NCBI GenBank assembly: GCA_965657645.1
Contig: CBFHOS010000003.1
Span: 1-64,000, forward strand
Source: CBFHOS01 sp965657645
GTDB lineage: Bacteria; Pseudomonadota; Alphaproteobacteria; Puniceispirillales; Puniceispirillaceae
Direction of reading: 5' to 3'
DNA length: 64,000 bases
This document shows positions 51,051-60,142 of this stretch, one piece after another. The notes under the pieces were generated by a model. The model saw nothing but the letters and a program-made list of their open reading frames with translations. It was not told the origin of the DNA and did not search any database. The position numbers and the translations under genes are program-made. How positions within the stretch are numbered: the first letter of the stretch is position 1; every line of letters starts with the position of its first letter.

Positions 51051-52460
51051 TCACTTCGTTCCGTCGAATTGTTTCTCGATACCATTCCAGCAATCAATAT
51101 AATCATCCTGAAGTTTGGCACTGGTCGCGGCGAATTTGCTCACTTTTTGCGGGAACCTTGTCTCGAACATAAAGGCCAATGTGTTGGTCATTTTGACTGG
51201 CTTTAGATCAGCGTCAGAGGCTTTGGTAAAGGCATCCGCATCAGGACCGTGCGGCAACATCATATTGTGCAGGCTAGCACCGCCCGGCACAAAGCCCTCT
51301 TCCTTGGCATCATATTGCCCCATGATCAGCCCCATAAATTCGGACATGATGTTGCGGTGATACCATGGCGGGCGGAACGTGTTTTCGGCAACTGACCAGC
51401 GCTCTGGGAAGATCACAAAATCGATATTTGCCGTTCCTACCAACTCCGATGGTGCGGTTAATACGGTGAAGATCGAAGGGTCGGGATGATCAAAGGCGAT
51501 GGCACCAACCGGCGAGAAATTCTTCAGATCATAACAATAGGGCGTGTAATTGCCGTGCCACGCGACCACATCGAGGGGGCTATGGCCCAGCATCGTTTGG
51601 TGGAACCCACCACACCATTTAATCACCAATTCATGCGGCGTGTCGTCATCTTCATAGGCGGCAATCGGGGTTTTGAAATCGCGCGGATTAGCGAGACAAT
51701 TGGCGCCGATTGGCCCGCGGTCGGGCAGGGTGAATTTAGCACCATAATTTTCGCACAGATAACCGCGATAGCCGGGATCATTATTCTGGGCTGTATCGCC
51801 ATCAAAGTGGCCAGATATTTTGGCCATCATCCCGCGCGGGATTACCGCTATATCGCCAGGTCCCAACAGCATTTTGCCCATTTCGGTAAATATCTCGATT
51901 ACCCCACGCTCTGGCACAAGCAACATTTCGGCGTCAGCATTGATCAAAACACGGTTCGTCATTGGCTTGGTAAAGGCATATAAATTCGCCGTCATGCCAA
52001 GATGCTGGCGTACATCGCCGGTGCTCGACATGGTTCGCACACCATCGATAAAATCGGTGTCCGTGGACGGCGCCTCAATCGGATCCCACCGATATTGGCC
52101 AAGCGGCAGATCATCCGGATCACCATCAGGTGCAGATTTCCAATGATCAACACCGATCTTGGCAAAGCGGCCATTATGCCGGACGGACGGGCGAATACGG
52201 TATAGCCAAGAACGCTCGTTGGTTGACCGGGGCGCGGTAAAGGGCGACCCGCTCAGCTGTTCAGCATAGAGACCATAGGGGCATTTCTGCGGGGAGTTGC
52301 GGCCCTGCGGTAGGGCATCAGGCAATGCTTCACTCTCAAAGTCATTGCCAAAGCCGGGCATCATGTCAGCCCATTTTCTGGTGTTATTAGCCTCGGTACT
52401 TTTATGCGTATTATTCAGAGTGCTGTTTTGATTTTTTTCTTGAGTGCCGGTCATCATCAT
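51051..52460 (-). CDS. hmgA: Homogentisate 1,2-dioxygenase
   Basis: This Fe(II) ring-cleaving enzyme opens homogentisate to maleylacetoacetate in Tyr/Phe catabolism. The 469-residue protein has the family core MPGFGNDFESEALPDALPQGRNSP, AEQLSGSPFTAPRSTNERSWLYRIRPS, HNMMLPHGPDADAF (iron His-Glu region) and FPERWSVAENTFRPPWYHRN. An N-terminal extension of about 30 low-complexity residues precedes the core. Three tandem ATG codons (52452-52460) are possible starts; the first is listed. The promoter lies in the divergent region with the MarR gene. Confidence 0.95.
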   Translation of the reverse strand: MMMTGTQEKNQNSTLNNTHKSTEANNTRKWADMMPGFGNDFESEALPDALPQGRNSPQKCPYGLYAEQLSGSPFTAPRSTNERSWLYRIRPSVRHNGRFAKIGVDHWKSAPDGDPDDLPLGQYRWDPIEAPSTDTDFIDGVRTMSSTGDVRQHLGMTANLYAFTKPMTNRVLINADAEMLLVPERGVIEIFTEMGKMLLGPGDIAVIPRGMMAKISGHFDGDTAQNNDPGYRGYLCENYGAKFTLPDRGPIGANCLANPRDFKTPIAAYEDDDTPHELVIKWCGGFHQTMLGHSPLDVVAWHGNYTPYCYDLKNFSPVGAIAFDHPDPSIFTVLTAPSELVGTANIDFVIFPERWSVAENTFRPPWYHRNIMSEFMGLIMGQYDAKEEGFVPGGASLHNMMLPHGPDADAFTKASDADLKPVKMTNTLAFMFETRFPQKVSKFAATSAKLQDDYIDCWNGIEKQFDGTK

Positions 52461-52514
52461 CCCCCATGCCCGCGATTGGATGCATCGACAATCGCGTTTC
52501 TTGACAGTCAGATC

Positions 52515-52543
52515 ATAATCATTTCAAATGAAATGATTGTCAA
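52515..52543 (-). promoter_or_regulatory. hmgA promoter
   Basis: On the minus strand TTGACA (52543-52538) is separated by exactly 17 bp from GATTAT (52520-52515), a near-consensus sigma-70 pair. The perfect palindrome fills the spacer, so a bound regulator would block it. A second TTGACA (52501-52506) lies 17 bp from TCAAAT in the opposite direction and may drive the MarR gene. Confidence 0.65.
52517..52538. promoter_or_regulatory. Probable MarR operator, perfect palindrome
   Basis: AATCATTTCA, AA and TGAAATGATT form a perfect 10-bp inverted repeat with a 2-bp centre. It lies between divergent hmgA and the MarR gene and overlaps both predicted promoters. MarR proteins commonly bind such 20-22 bp palindromes to repress their own and the neighbouring operon. 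A homogentisate-type ligand would release it, by analogy with HmgR-type regulators. Confidence 0.75.
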
Positions 52544-52564
52544 TATGCTGATAGATTGAGAATT

Positions 52565-53092
52565 ATGGCTGAGAACAAGCCGAAAGATACGACCAGAGAT
52601 AGCGCTCGCACCCCGGCCATGGCTGATAATGCTGAGGTGAACGATGATTTGATCGATCTGGATCAATTTTTGCCATATCGCGCAACGCGGTTGGCGGCGA
52701 AGCTATCAAAGATTCTGGCGGCCCATTATCAACAGGAATTTGACGTTTCGGTAACGCAATGGCGTGTTCTGGTCCATCTTACCCAGCAATCACACATTTC
52801 CATTCGCGATATCTTTGATCGTGTGGATATGGATCGGGCGCGGGTTACGCGTGCGGTGCAACAGCTCGAGGCGCGGCATCTCGTCACGAAAGACGCCAAT
52901 CAAGATGACCGGCGCTTGCTACGCCTCGCGCTTACGGACAAAGGGCACGCGTTGGCTGGTGAGCTTGCGGCGATTGCGCTTTCCTTTGAAGAACAGCTTT
53001 TCGCCGGCATTAATGCTGATTCGCGATCACAGCTGTTGGACTTGATCGATCAGCTAGAAGAAAACCTCTTTTCCATGCCGGCAATTCATTAG
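52565..53092 (+). CDS. MarR-family transcriptional regulator of the homogentisate genes
   Basis: This 175-residue winged-helix dimer has DLDQFLPYRATRLAAKLSKI as its N-terminal dimerisation helix, the helix-turn-helix QSHISIRDIFDRVDMDRARVTRAV and the wing DANQDDRRLLRLALTDKG. The ATG at 52565 is preferred to the TTG at 52556. It diverges from hmgA over a 104-bp region containing a palindrome and overlapping promoters. It therefore probably represses the hmgA-FAH operon and itself until homogentisate or a related aromatic acid accumulates. The N-terminal 30 residues are low-complexity and unconserved. Confidence 0.9.
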   Translation: MAENKPKDTTRDSARTPAMADNAEVNDDLIDLDQFLPYRATRLAAKLSKILAAHYQQEFDVSVTQWRVLVHLTQQSHISIRDIFDRVDMDRARVTRAVQQLEARHLVTKDANQDDRRLLRLALTDKGHALAGELAAIALSFEEQLFAGINADSRSQLLDLIDQLEENLFSMPAIH

Positions 53093-53257
53093 AAATTACT
53101 AAAGAATTATTAACTAATCCTAAATTTAGTAATTTATTAATTTAATTAACAAAAATGGGAATTAAAAAACCATAAAGATAGCCGCCGTTTACGAAAAATT
53201 AGGATGTCTCGCAGTAATCTGACCGCATCGAAACAGTAACGGTTGTGCGAGTAAGAA

Positions 53258-54742
53258 ATGAAAAGCTTATGGGATCTTTCTAGACGGCAAATAATCTCAT
53301 TTATCAGTGGATATTTAGTCAATTTATCAGCCAGCTTACTGGCCAATCTATTTGTAACGCGCGGCGCCGCAATTGGTGCGCTTGTGGCGACTTTCATCAT
53401 AATCCCGCATCACGCAATGGCGAGCGATGTCGTCTTTCCTGAACGCCGTGCCTTGCCCGAAAATATCACCCGGGTATTACGGCTTGATCCCCAAGTTGCC
53501 GAGGCCAATGCACGGGTTTGCCAGGCCATCCATCGTCTGGGCATCGGCCGGGCCGAGGCGCGTCCCCAAGTCACAGCAAAGGTAACTGGTGGCCGCCAGC
53601 TTTCCAGCCGCATTAAACGCTCGTCCCCATTGCCGTCACGTTATCTCTCTCCAGAGCAACAAGAAATTAATACATCGGGCGCCCATCACCGCGATTTTGA
53701 TCATCGGCAAAAGAACAATATCTATGATGGCACGGTATCCCTGCGGGTGAATTTGTATGATTGGGGCGAGAGCAAAGCGAATATCGCGGCGCGTGACATT
53801 AGCTATAACATCGCCCGATTTGATGCAAAGCACACTCTTGCAGAACGTGGCTACGAACTGCTTAACCTATCGCTTCGGCTACAGTTGCTAGAGCGGGTGA
53901 TGGCCAATCATGTCGATACCACCGCCAAGGTAAAAGTCCATGTTGAGCGTGTGCAGGCGCGTCTTGATGCCGGAGTTGGCCGCGTTGCCGAACTCCGCGA
54001 GGCGCGTTTGCTAGAGCTTGATCTCGAAATTGAAGGCAATCGTTACACCGCACAACGCGACTTGATTATCGACCAGTTGGCCACGGAATTTTCTCTTGGT
54101 CCGGATGACGCGCGGGTGATTGTCGAGATCTTTATGGATAATCGTCCGCTAGACCTTGCCCATATCAACGCCGATGGCACGGAAAAGGCGCATGTGTTGC
54201 GGCTCCGTCAAAACGTTGTCACGCAAGAAGAAGTGCAAATCAGATCATCACGCTATCCAAAATTCACAGGTGTTTTAGATGGTACGCTTTTCGACATTAC
54301 CGACCATGAAGAAGAATATGAGCTGGTCGGCAGGATCGAAATGGCGATGCCGCTTTATGATGGTGGATCGGCCAAAGCCCAATTGCGCGAGACCGCATGG
54401 CGAACCCGTGAATTGAAATCAGCATTAGATAGTCTAACCCGCGACCACAATTCCCGAATGGAGGGATTGTCCCGCCGGTTCAATGACATCGAGCGAGAAG
54501 AACAAGAACTTGGCGCGCGCAAGGTCGAGCTTGAAGAACGCTTGAACGCGATCACGGCGGTGCAGGGCAAAACGGTGACCTCGCCGCAACAATTGGCCCA
54601 GCTTGAGGTCGAGCTTGGCCGGGCAACAGCCCGTCTTATTGAGGTGAAATTTGAGCGTGAGTCCGTGCGTGCCAACGCATTGGTCCTCACCGAGCAGCTA
54701 GACGATGTTCTAGTAATTAGTAATGGAGAGGCAGGATGTTAA
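53258..54742 (+). CDS. TolC-like outer-membrane channel of a type I secretion system
   Basis: The 494-residue protein is an outer membrane efflux protein, the outer channel of a type I secretion system. A long hydrophobic N-terminal leader (about 13-52, FISGYLVNLSASLLANLF...ALVATFIIIP) ends near HHAMAS. The mature part begins with RVLRLDPQVAEANARV and contains long amphipathic helices typical of TolC (NIAARDISYNIARFDAKHTLAERGYELLN, seen as helix segments). It has MAMPLYDGGSAKAQLRE, the family's second repeat signature. Its last 7 bases overlap the ABC gene start, so all three components are coexpressed. No secreted substrate gene is adjacent. Confidence 0.9.
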   Translation: MKSLWDLSRRQIISFISGYLVNLSASLLANLFVTRGAAIGALVATFIIIPHHAMASDVVFPERRALPENITRVLRLDPQVAEANARVCQAIHRLGIGRAEARPQVTAKVTGGRQLSSRIKRSSPLPSRYLSPEQQEINTSGAHHRDFDHRQKNNIYDGTVSLRVNLYDWGESKANIAARDISYNIARFDAKHTLAERGYELLNLSLRLQLLERVMANHVDTTAKVKVHVERVQARLDAGVGRVAELREARLLELDLEIEGNRYTAQRDLIIDQLATEFSLGPDDARVIVEIFMDNRPLDLAHINADGTEKAHVLRLRQNVVTQEEVQIRSSRYPKFTGVLDGTLFDITDHEEEYELVGRIEMAMPLYDGGSAKAQLRETAWRTRELKSALDSLTRDHNSRMEGLSRRFNDIEREEQELGARKVELEERLNAITAVQGKTVTSPQQLAQLEVELGRATARLIEVKFERESVRANALVLTEQLDDVLVISNGEAGC

Positions 54743-56454
54743 AACCATTTTCAACGGCGCGGGACCATTGGTTCTGGGGACCGGTATTAGCGAGCAAGAA
54801 AATCTATGTTCAGGTCATCTGTGCATCGGTTCTAATCAATATATTCGCACTTGCCTCTTCGCTCTACATCATGACGGTCTATGACCGCGTGGTTCCGAAT
54901 AATGCCATTCACTCGCTATGGTGGCTAACTGTGATCATTGCCTTTGTCATTCTGTTTGATCTGGCGATGAAAATTATCCGGGGCATATTTGTTGATAATG
55001 CCAGTGCGAAAATTGACAAGCGGGTTTCGACTGCCCTGTTTGACCGGATTTCGCGGCATGATGCAACGATGTCCAAAACTGCCACTGGCGCATTGGCTGG
55101 CACGGTTCGTAACTTTGATTTGTTGAAAGATGCGTTCGGCTCGGCGAGCTTTACCGTCTTTGCCGATTTGCCGTTCGTGTTCCTCTTTATATATGTCGTC
55201 TATCTGATTGGTGGTCCGCTGGCCTATGTGCCGTTGATCATCGTTCCGGCGGTTATTCTGTTCGCATTGGCGCTCCAGCCGATTGTAAAGCGCATGACCG
55301 AGCTTGGCCAATCGCAGGGCAAATCAAAACAGGCGGTGATGGTTGAGATGATCGCGGCGCTGGAAACAGTTAAAACAGTTCAGGGCATTTCGATGTTACG
55401 GAACCGCTGGTTAAACTCGGTTCTGCACCAATCAAAGTCGGGAACCAAAACCAAGCTGACCACCCAATTGGCCGCGCAATTTGCGCAATTCGCCCAGCAA
55501 GTAAGCCAAGTGGCGATGGTTGTTTTAGGCGTGTTCTTAATCGCTGATGGTACCCTTACAATGGGCCAGCTTATTGCCTGTGTGATTTTGTCGGGCCGGA
55601 CGATGGCGCCGCTGGGCCAGTTAACTGGTCTATTGGGCCGGATGAATTCCGCCTTTGCCGCCTATAAAGGTCTGGATGAAGTTCTTGGCACGCCATCAGA
55701 GGAAGAGGGCCGCGCCGGTCAGGTAAAGCGCCTCACGATGAAGGGGCAAGTCGAATTTCGTAATGTGACCTTCACCTATGATGAACAGCCTGAGCCAGTG
55801 CTCCATGAGTTTAGTTTCAAGATAGAGGCTGGTGAGCGTCTTGCGGTTGTTGGCCGTATTGGGTCGGGCAAAACCACAATGCTGCGGCTGTTATGTGGTC
55901 TTAACCCACCCGACAAGGGCGCGGTGATGATTGATAACGCCGATGTCCGACATATCCGGCCAGATGACATGCGCCGCAATGTTGGCGTGGTGATGCAAAA
56001 CCCAATCCTATTTTCCGGCACTATCCGTGACAATATTTTGATGGGTAATCCTGATGCAAGCGATGAGGATTTGCTGGAAGTGGCAAAAGTGTCTGGGGCC
56101 GAAGCCTTTATCGGCATGCTTCCCGGCGGCTTTGATTTTCCATTGTCGGAACGTGGTCAGGAATTATCGGTTGGCATGCGCCAATCGGTGGCGATTGCCC
56201 GTGCCCTCATTGGTAGGCCGAATATCCTAATCATGGACGAGCCAACCGCACCGCTTGATAGCGCCGCGGAGATGGCGATGGTGCAAAATCTGGATGTCGC
56301 GACAAAGGGCATAACAACGATTTTCATCACCCATCGCGGGGCCATGCTGCAACTTGCGGAGAGAGTTCTGGCGGTGGATGGGGGCCGTGTGGCCGCCTTT
56401 GGACCAAAGGATGAAGTGTTAAAGCCAAACCCGGTCAACGCTGTTGCGACCTAG
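54736..56454 (+). CDS. Type I secretion ABC transporter, PrtD/LapB-like
   Basis: The 572-residue exporter combines a membrane domain (about 25-300, six helices) with one nucleotide-binding domain (about 335-560). It lacks the N-terminal C39-like peptidase domain. Walker A is GRIGSGKTT (about 372-380), Walker B is ILIMDEPTAPLD (about 498), and the H-loop is ITHRGAM (about 531). The signature reads LSVGMRQ (about 475) instead of LSGGQ, so two of the five usual positions differ. The start overlaps the TolC-like gene by 7 bp. Its substrate is unknown; PrtD-like exporters carry proteases, RTX proteins or adhesins. Confidence 0.9.
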   Translation: MLKPFSTARDHWFWGPVLASKKIYVQVICASVLINIFALASSLYIMTVYDRVVPNNAIHSLWWLTVIIAFVILFDLAMKIIRGIFVDNASAKIDKRVSTALFDRISRHDATMSKTATGALAGTVRNFDLLKDAFGSASFTVFADLPFVFLFIYVVYLIGGPLAYVPLIIVPAVILFALALQPIVKRMTELGQSQGKSKQAVMVEMIAALETVKTVQGISMLRNRWLNSVLHQSKSGTKTKLTTQLAAQFAQFAQQVSQVAMVVLGVFLIADGTLTMGQLIACVILSGRTMAPLGQLTGLLGRMNSAFAAYKGLDEVLGTPSEEEGRAGQVKRLTMKGQVEFRNVTFTYDEQPEPVLHEFSFKIEAGERLAVVGRIGSGKTTMLRLLCGLNPPDKGAVMIDNADVRHIRPDDMRRNVGVVMQNPILFSGTIRDNILMGNPDASDEDLLEVAKVSGAEAFIGMLPGGFDFPLSERGQELSVGMRQSVAIARALIGRPNILIMDEPTAPLDSAAEMAMVQNLDVATKGITTIFITHRGAMLQLAERVLAVDGGRVAAFGPKDEVLKPNPVNAVAT

Positions 56455-56558
56455 CAATTGAAACAGGATGAGGGCCAGTTGGGCACCGCGCCCAAGGCCC
56501 AACCGGGACCAAGGACAAAAGCCAAGACCAATTATGAAAGTTCGAATTTAGCATTCAA

Positions 56559-58004
56559 ATGGAGATTACGTTGAAATTCATCAAATTTATTATGCTGTTA
56601 CCGTTTCGCGCCATCAGTTTTGTTTGGAAATTGGTTTCGTCACCTGTCAAATTGCTGTTCAACAAGGTATATGGGCCGCCGCCATTGATGATGGGCGGGC
56701 CGCCGGTTGATCATAGCGCGCCTGATATGGAGGATGATGATGGTGCCCGGATGGGCGGCCAGACCCTGTATATCATGATCACGGTATTTGTGATCCTCGC
56801 CATAGTCTGGGCCATGACAGCAGAGATCGATGAACAGGTTCGGGCCGAGGGTGTGGTTGTAACGCCGTCAGACGTACAGCATGTGCAGAGCCGCTTGCCT
56901 GGTTCCATCGTCGATATCAATGTCGTTCTGGGCAGTAAAGTGCAACAGGGCGATGTGTTATTCCGTCTTGAGGATGAGGATGTAATCGCAAATTTTGCCG
57001 ATAATGAAATCACCTACCACGCCGCCCAAGCCGCCGAGATCAGGCTGGCCGCCGAGGCATCTGGTGAAAGCCAGATCGCATTCCCCAAGGCATTACGGGC
57101 AAAAGCCCCCGAAGCGGTGGCACAGGAAGAGGCGTTGTTTTTGAGTCGGCAATTGGCGATGAGTTCGCGCCTGTCGATCCTTAATGACGCCATCGAAACG
57201 CTACAGCGCACGATCCTTGAAAAAGAGGCAGAGCAACGCATCTCCCTCGAACAGGCTAAATTAGTCCGTGACGAAATCGCGTTGCTAGAGCCATTAGTCA
57301 AGGCCGGGCACGAACCACGGGCGACGTTGCTATCATCCAAAGCACGCTTGCAACAAGCAGAGGGCAGCGCCGAGCTGGCCGGGTTATCGGCAAATGCAAG
57401 GCGGTCTGATTTGGCTGGTAAGATCCGTGAGATAGGCGCGATTAAAGCCAATTTTCAGGCAGAGGCGGCCGAAGCTCTGGTCGGGGTGCAAACCAAAGCG
57501 GCGCAGCATCTATCGCGTCAAGATGCCTTGCAGGGTAAGGTCGAGCATGCAGACATCAAGGCACCTTTATCAGGCACCGTATCCGCCGTGCATGTGAAAA
57601 CAGTTGGCGCGGTGGTGCAGGCAGGATCCGTTCTGGTCGATATCGTGCCATCGGAGGCCGGTTATCTCGTTCGTGCCCAGATCCCACCGGCAAATGTAAC
57701 CAATGTTCAGCCCGGTCAAATAGCGCGTATCTCGTTACAAGCCTATGACCCATCGCGGTTTGGGGTGGTTATGGGTGTGGTTGAACGGGTTGCGAACAAC
57801 ACCACGCAGTCAGAACAAATGCCGCCCTTCTATGAGACGATGATCACCATTCCCAAGGTGGAATTGACCAAGACCAACGTGCCCCCCGAATTATTTGCGG
57901 GGATGCCGGTGACGGTTGATATTCTGGGCGATAAGCGAACCATCATGAGCTATATCATGACGCCGATTGAGAAATCTCTGAAGACCGCGTTCCGCGAAAA
58001 ATAG
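56559..58004 (+). CDS. Type I secretion membrane fusion protein (HlyD family)
   Basis: This 481-residue periplasmic adaptor links the ABC exporter to the outer-membrane channel. An N-terminal cytoplasmic region (1-65), partly amphipathic (FIKFIMLLPFRAISFVWKLV) and followed by a Pro/Gly stretch, precedes a single membrane helix (about 69-86, YIMITVFVILAIVWAMTA). The lipoyl/barrel-sandwich parts are VQSRLPGSIVDINVVLGSKV and HADIKAPLSGTVSAVHVKT. A long helical hairpin (about 150-315) separates them and the C-terminal beta domain ends in GMPVTVDILGDKRTI. The ATG at 56559 lacks an ideal ribosome-binding site; a TTG at 56571 is better spaced from GGAG. It lies 104 bp after the ABC gene. Confidence 0.9.
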   Translation: MEITLKFIKFIMLLPFRAISFVWKLVSSPVKLLFNKVYGPPPLMMGGPPVDHSAPDMEDDDGARMGGQTLYIMITVFVILAIVWAMTAEIDEQVRAEGVVVTPSDVQHVQSRLPGSIVDINVVLGSKVQQGDVLFRLEDEDVIANFADNEITYHAAQAAEIRLAAEASGESQIAFPKALRAKAPEAVAQEEALFLSRQLAMSSRLSILNDAIETLQRTILEKEAEQRISLEQAKLVRDEIALLEPLVKAGHEPRATLLSSKARLQQAEGSAELAGLSANARRSDLAGKIREIGAIKANFQAEAAEALVGVQTKAAQHLSRQDALQGKVEHADIKAPLSGTVSAVHVKTVGAVVQAGSVLVDIVPSEAGYLVRAQIPPANVTNVQPGQIARISLQAYDPSRFGVVMGVVERVANNTTQSEQMPPFYETMITIPKVELTKTNVPPELFAGMPVTVDILGDKRTIMSYIMTPIEKSLKTAFREK

Positions 58005-58031
58005 GGGGCTGATTTACCCAAAGCCCACAGT

Positions 58032-58069
58032 GAATAGGCCAGAATTGTCCATAGGGCGCTGGCCTATTC
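58032..58069. terminator. Inverted repeat between convergent hlyD-type and metal exporter genes
   Basis: GAATAGGCCAG (58032-58042) and CTGGCCTATTC (58059-58069) form a perfect 11-bp stem with a 16-nt loop. The right arm overlaps the last codons of the minus-strand gene. No T-run follows on either side, so it could be a bidirectional terminator of modest strength or another structural element. Confidence 0.45.
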
Positions 58070-59296
58070 GAACATGAAATAGAACCCATAGCCCAAAATA
58101 ACCGCCGGTATCGCTGAATAGAGTGTCGCCACAATGGCCACACGGGGGGCAATGGCAATGGCGGGAAACAGCGCGTCACCGTCATTACTAATCGCGTTAC
58201 CGATTTGGGCGGATAGCGGAATGATGCCGGCAAGATACATAGTGGTGACCAGAACCTGTGGTCCACAACCGGGCAAAAATCCGAGCAATATGGCGAATAG
58301 CGGGGTCAATAACGCCCAGCCGTCAAACACAGTGCGGATATCTATCTCTAGGAAATAGACCGATAATTCAAACACCAGATAGGCGCCAATAACCCATACA
58401 GTCACAAAGTTTGTGTCGGCGATGGTCCGGCGTAAAATCGAGCCCTTCATACTAAATTCGGTGTCACCCTTGATCCCAAAGCGCGGGGCAAGGCGCATCG
58501 CGACCGCCAAAGTGCCACCAACAACGCCAATCAACGTGCCGGGCTTGTCCAACATCGCTGTCGCAAACAAGGCATCGACATCAACTTGAAAGGCAACCAA
58601 AGCCGCCAGCACGAGCCCAGGCAGTAAGATGATCAACCACAGCTTATCAAGCATTGGTGTGCTGGCATCCTCGTTCCCCGCTTCGTCAACGATCTTGTTA
58701 GGATCGGTCTTACCGCGCAGAAAGTCGTTTCCATGAATGTAATTCACCACCCAACCGGAGAGCGTTCCAACAACAAATCCGAGGGCGATCAGGGCAAGGC
58801 CGGTTAGCGGCTCTTGGGCAATCAGCAAAAACGCGGCATCACCCATAGTCGCCGTCAACACCGCAACAACACCACCAAAGCTAAGGCGGCCGGAAACATA
58901 TTGGGTAATAACAATGATCGCTCCGCCACATCCGGGCAACGCGCCAAGGCCAGCCGCCATCGGCACCTGCCAAATCGTGTCGCGCCGTAGCATTGCAGTG
59001 GCGTCAATCTTTAGAAATTTCTCAATGCCGTAAAAGATGAAAAAGGTCGCCGCAACAAATGTGCTGACCTGAAGATACGCATCCGAGATCGAGGTGAAAA
59101 TAATGTCAGCCAATTCATGATTGGCGGTGAGCAAAAAATAAGCGGCAATAATGACTGGCGCAACAATCGCCAGCGTTTGCAACATACGTGATTGCCAGAG
59201 AATTAAACTAGGTGATTTTTGCGGCAAGGGAATAGCCACAGCGGGGCTAGGCTGTGCCGGTTTAAGGTCGCTATTCTGGGCATTATGCTTGCTCAT
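58064..59296 (-). CDS. Putative 10TM heavy-metal exporter (ArsP_2 / manganese-transporter annotated family)
   Basis: The 410-residue integral membrane protein has about ten helices in two related halves, each with a cysteine-containing GCG motif in the first helices (AAGLGALPGCGGAIIVITQYVSG and FAILLGFLPGCGPQVLVTTMYLAG). This duplicated PGCG pattern is characteristic of a family annotated as putative 10TM metal exporter or putative manganese transporter. The long cytoplasmic loop in the middle (DEAGNEDASTP) separates the halves. Metal specificity is unproved. An imperfect inverted repeat (ACTGC-CTAACT with AGTTA-TGCAGT) lies 15-52 bases upstream and may be regulatory. Confidence 0.82.
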   Translation of the reverse strand: MSKHNAQNSDLKPAQPSPAVAIPLPQKSPSLILWQSRMLQTLAIVAPVIIAAYFLLTANHELADIIFTSISDAYLQVSTFVAATFFIFYGIEKFLKIDATAMLRRDTIWQVPMAAGLGALPGCGGAIIVITQYVSGRLSFGGVVAVLTATMGDAAFLLIAQEPLTGLALIALGFVVGTLSGWVVNYIHGNDFLRGKTDPNKIVDEAGNEDASTPMLDKLWLIILLPGLVLAALVAFQVDVDALFATAMLDKPGTLIGVVGGTLAVAMRLAPRFGIKGDTEFSMKGSILRRTIADTNFVTVWVIGAYLVFELSVYFLEIDIRTVFDGWALLTPLFAILLGFLPGCGPQVLVTTMYLAGIIPLSAQIGNAISNDGDALFPAIAIAPRVAIVATLYSAIPAVILGYGFYFMFE

Positions 59297-59310
59297 ATTT
59301 CAAACTTAGC

Positions 59311-59348
59311 ACTGCCTAACTTTAATCACAAGGGCTTAGTTATGCAGT
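59311..59348. promoter_or_regulatory. Inverted repeat upstream of the 10TM exporter
   Basis: ACTGC and TAACT (59311-59321, one base apart) pair with AGTTA and GCAGT (59338-59348, one base apart), giving a 10-bp dyad with a C/T mismatch and a 16-nt centre. It lies 15 nt before the minus-strand start and so inside its leader or promoter. An operator or leader hairpin is possible. Confidence 0.35.
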
Positions 59349-59415
59349 CTATTCAAATGAACTTCGTTGCTCCAGAGGTGTTGCGCCTCCGCCAGATTTT
59401 CGGCACAACAATAGA

Positions 59416-60141
59416 ATGTCAGAGACGAGCGACCAGCAAATTCAGAGTGTTCCGCCTCAAAGGAGCGAGCCCCGAGGCGATCAGCTTTATAGTGATCAGC
59501 CAATCATATTGGTTGGCGCGTCGCCTGTTGCAATTGATACAACGCTGGCTGAGTTGCCGGATGATTGGCCGTTAATGGCGGCAGATGGCGGTGCGACCAC
59601 GATTTTGAATGCGGGCAGGATGCCGCGTGTGGTTATTGGCGATCTGGATTCCCTATCGCCCGATATTCGCGCGGCCTTGGCATCCAGCACCCAGATTATA
59701 GAGCTCTTGGGTCAGGATGATACTGATCTTGAAAAAGCGCTACAGCGGATTTCGGCGCCGCTGATCATCGGTCTGGCATTTCTTGAGGCGCGTTTTGATC
59801 ATTCGCTGGCGGCTCTGCATGCGCTGATGCGTCTTGATCATGATCGGCCTGTTATGCTGGTCGGGGCGCATGATGTGTTGGTGCGGGTAAAGGGTGATTT
59901 TGCCGCCACCCTGCCGGTGGGATCACGGTTTTCTATATGGCCGCTTGGGCGTCAGAAATTCAGCCAATCGCGCGGCTTGAAATGGCCGCTCGATGGCCTT
60001 GATATGGCCGCTGGCAAGATCATTGGCACGTCAAATCAGGTGTCCGACAGCACCGTAGAGATCACCGCAAGCACAGGTGATGGCTATGCGGTGATCATGT
60101 CATTGCGGCATATGCCAGCCCTGATAAACGCCGTTAGGTAA
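59416..60141 (+). CDS. Thiamine diphosphokinase
   Basis: The 241-residue enzyme transfers pyrophosphate from ATP to thiamine to make the active cofactor thiamine diphosphate. Family signatures are MAADGGATTILNAGRMPRVV, IGDLDSLSP, DDTDLEKAL (catalytic acidic cluster) and the thiamine-site SNQVSDSTVEI near the end. An N-terminal 30-residue Gln/Glu-rich extension (SDQQIQSVPPQRSEP) precedes the core. No thiamine synthesis genes lie nearby, and I saw no TPP riboswitch upstream. The 3' end converges on the NCS2 gene through three 13-bp repeats. Confidence 0.9.
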   Translation: MSETSDQQIQSVPPQRSEPRGDQLYSDQPIILVGASPVAIDTTLAELPDDWPLMAADGGATTILNAGRMPRVVIGDLDSLSPDIRAALASSTQIIELLGQDDTDLEKALQRISAPLIIGLAFLEARFDHSLAALHALMRLDHDRPVMLVGAHDVLVRVKGDFAATLPVGSRFSIWPLGRQKFSQSRGLKWPLDGLDMAAGKIIGTSNQVSDSTVEITASTGDGYAVIMSLRHMPALINAVR

Positions 60142-60142
60142 T

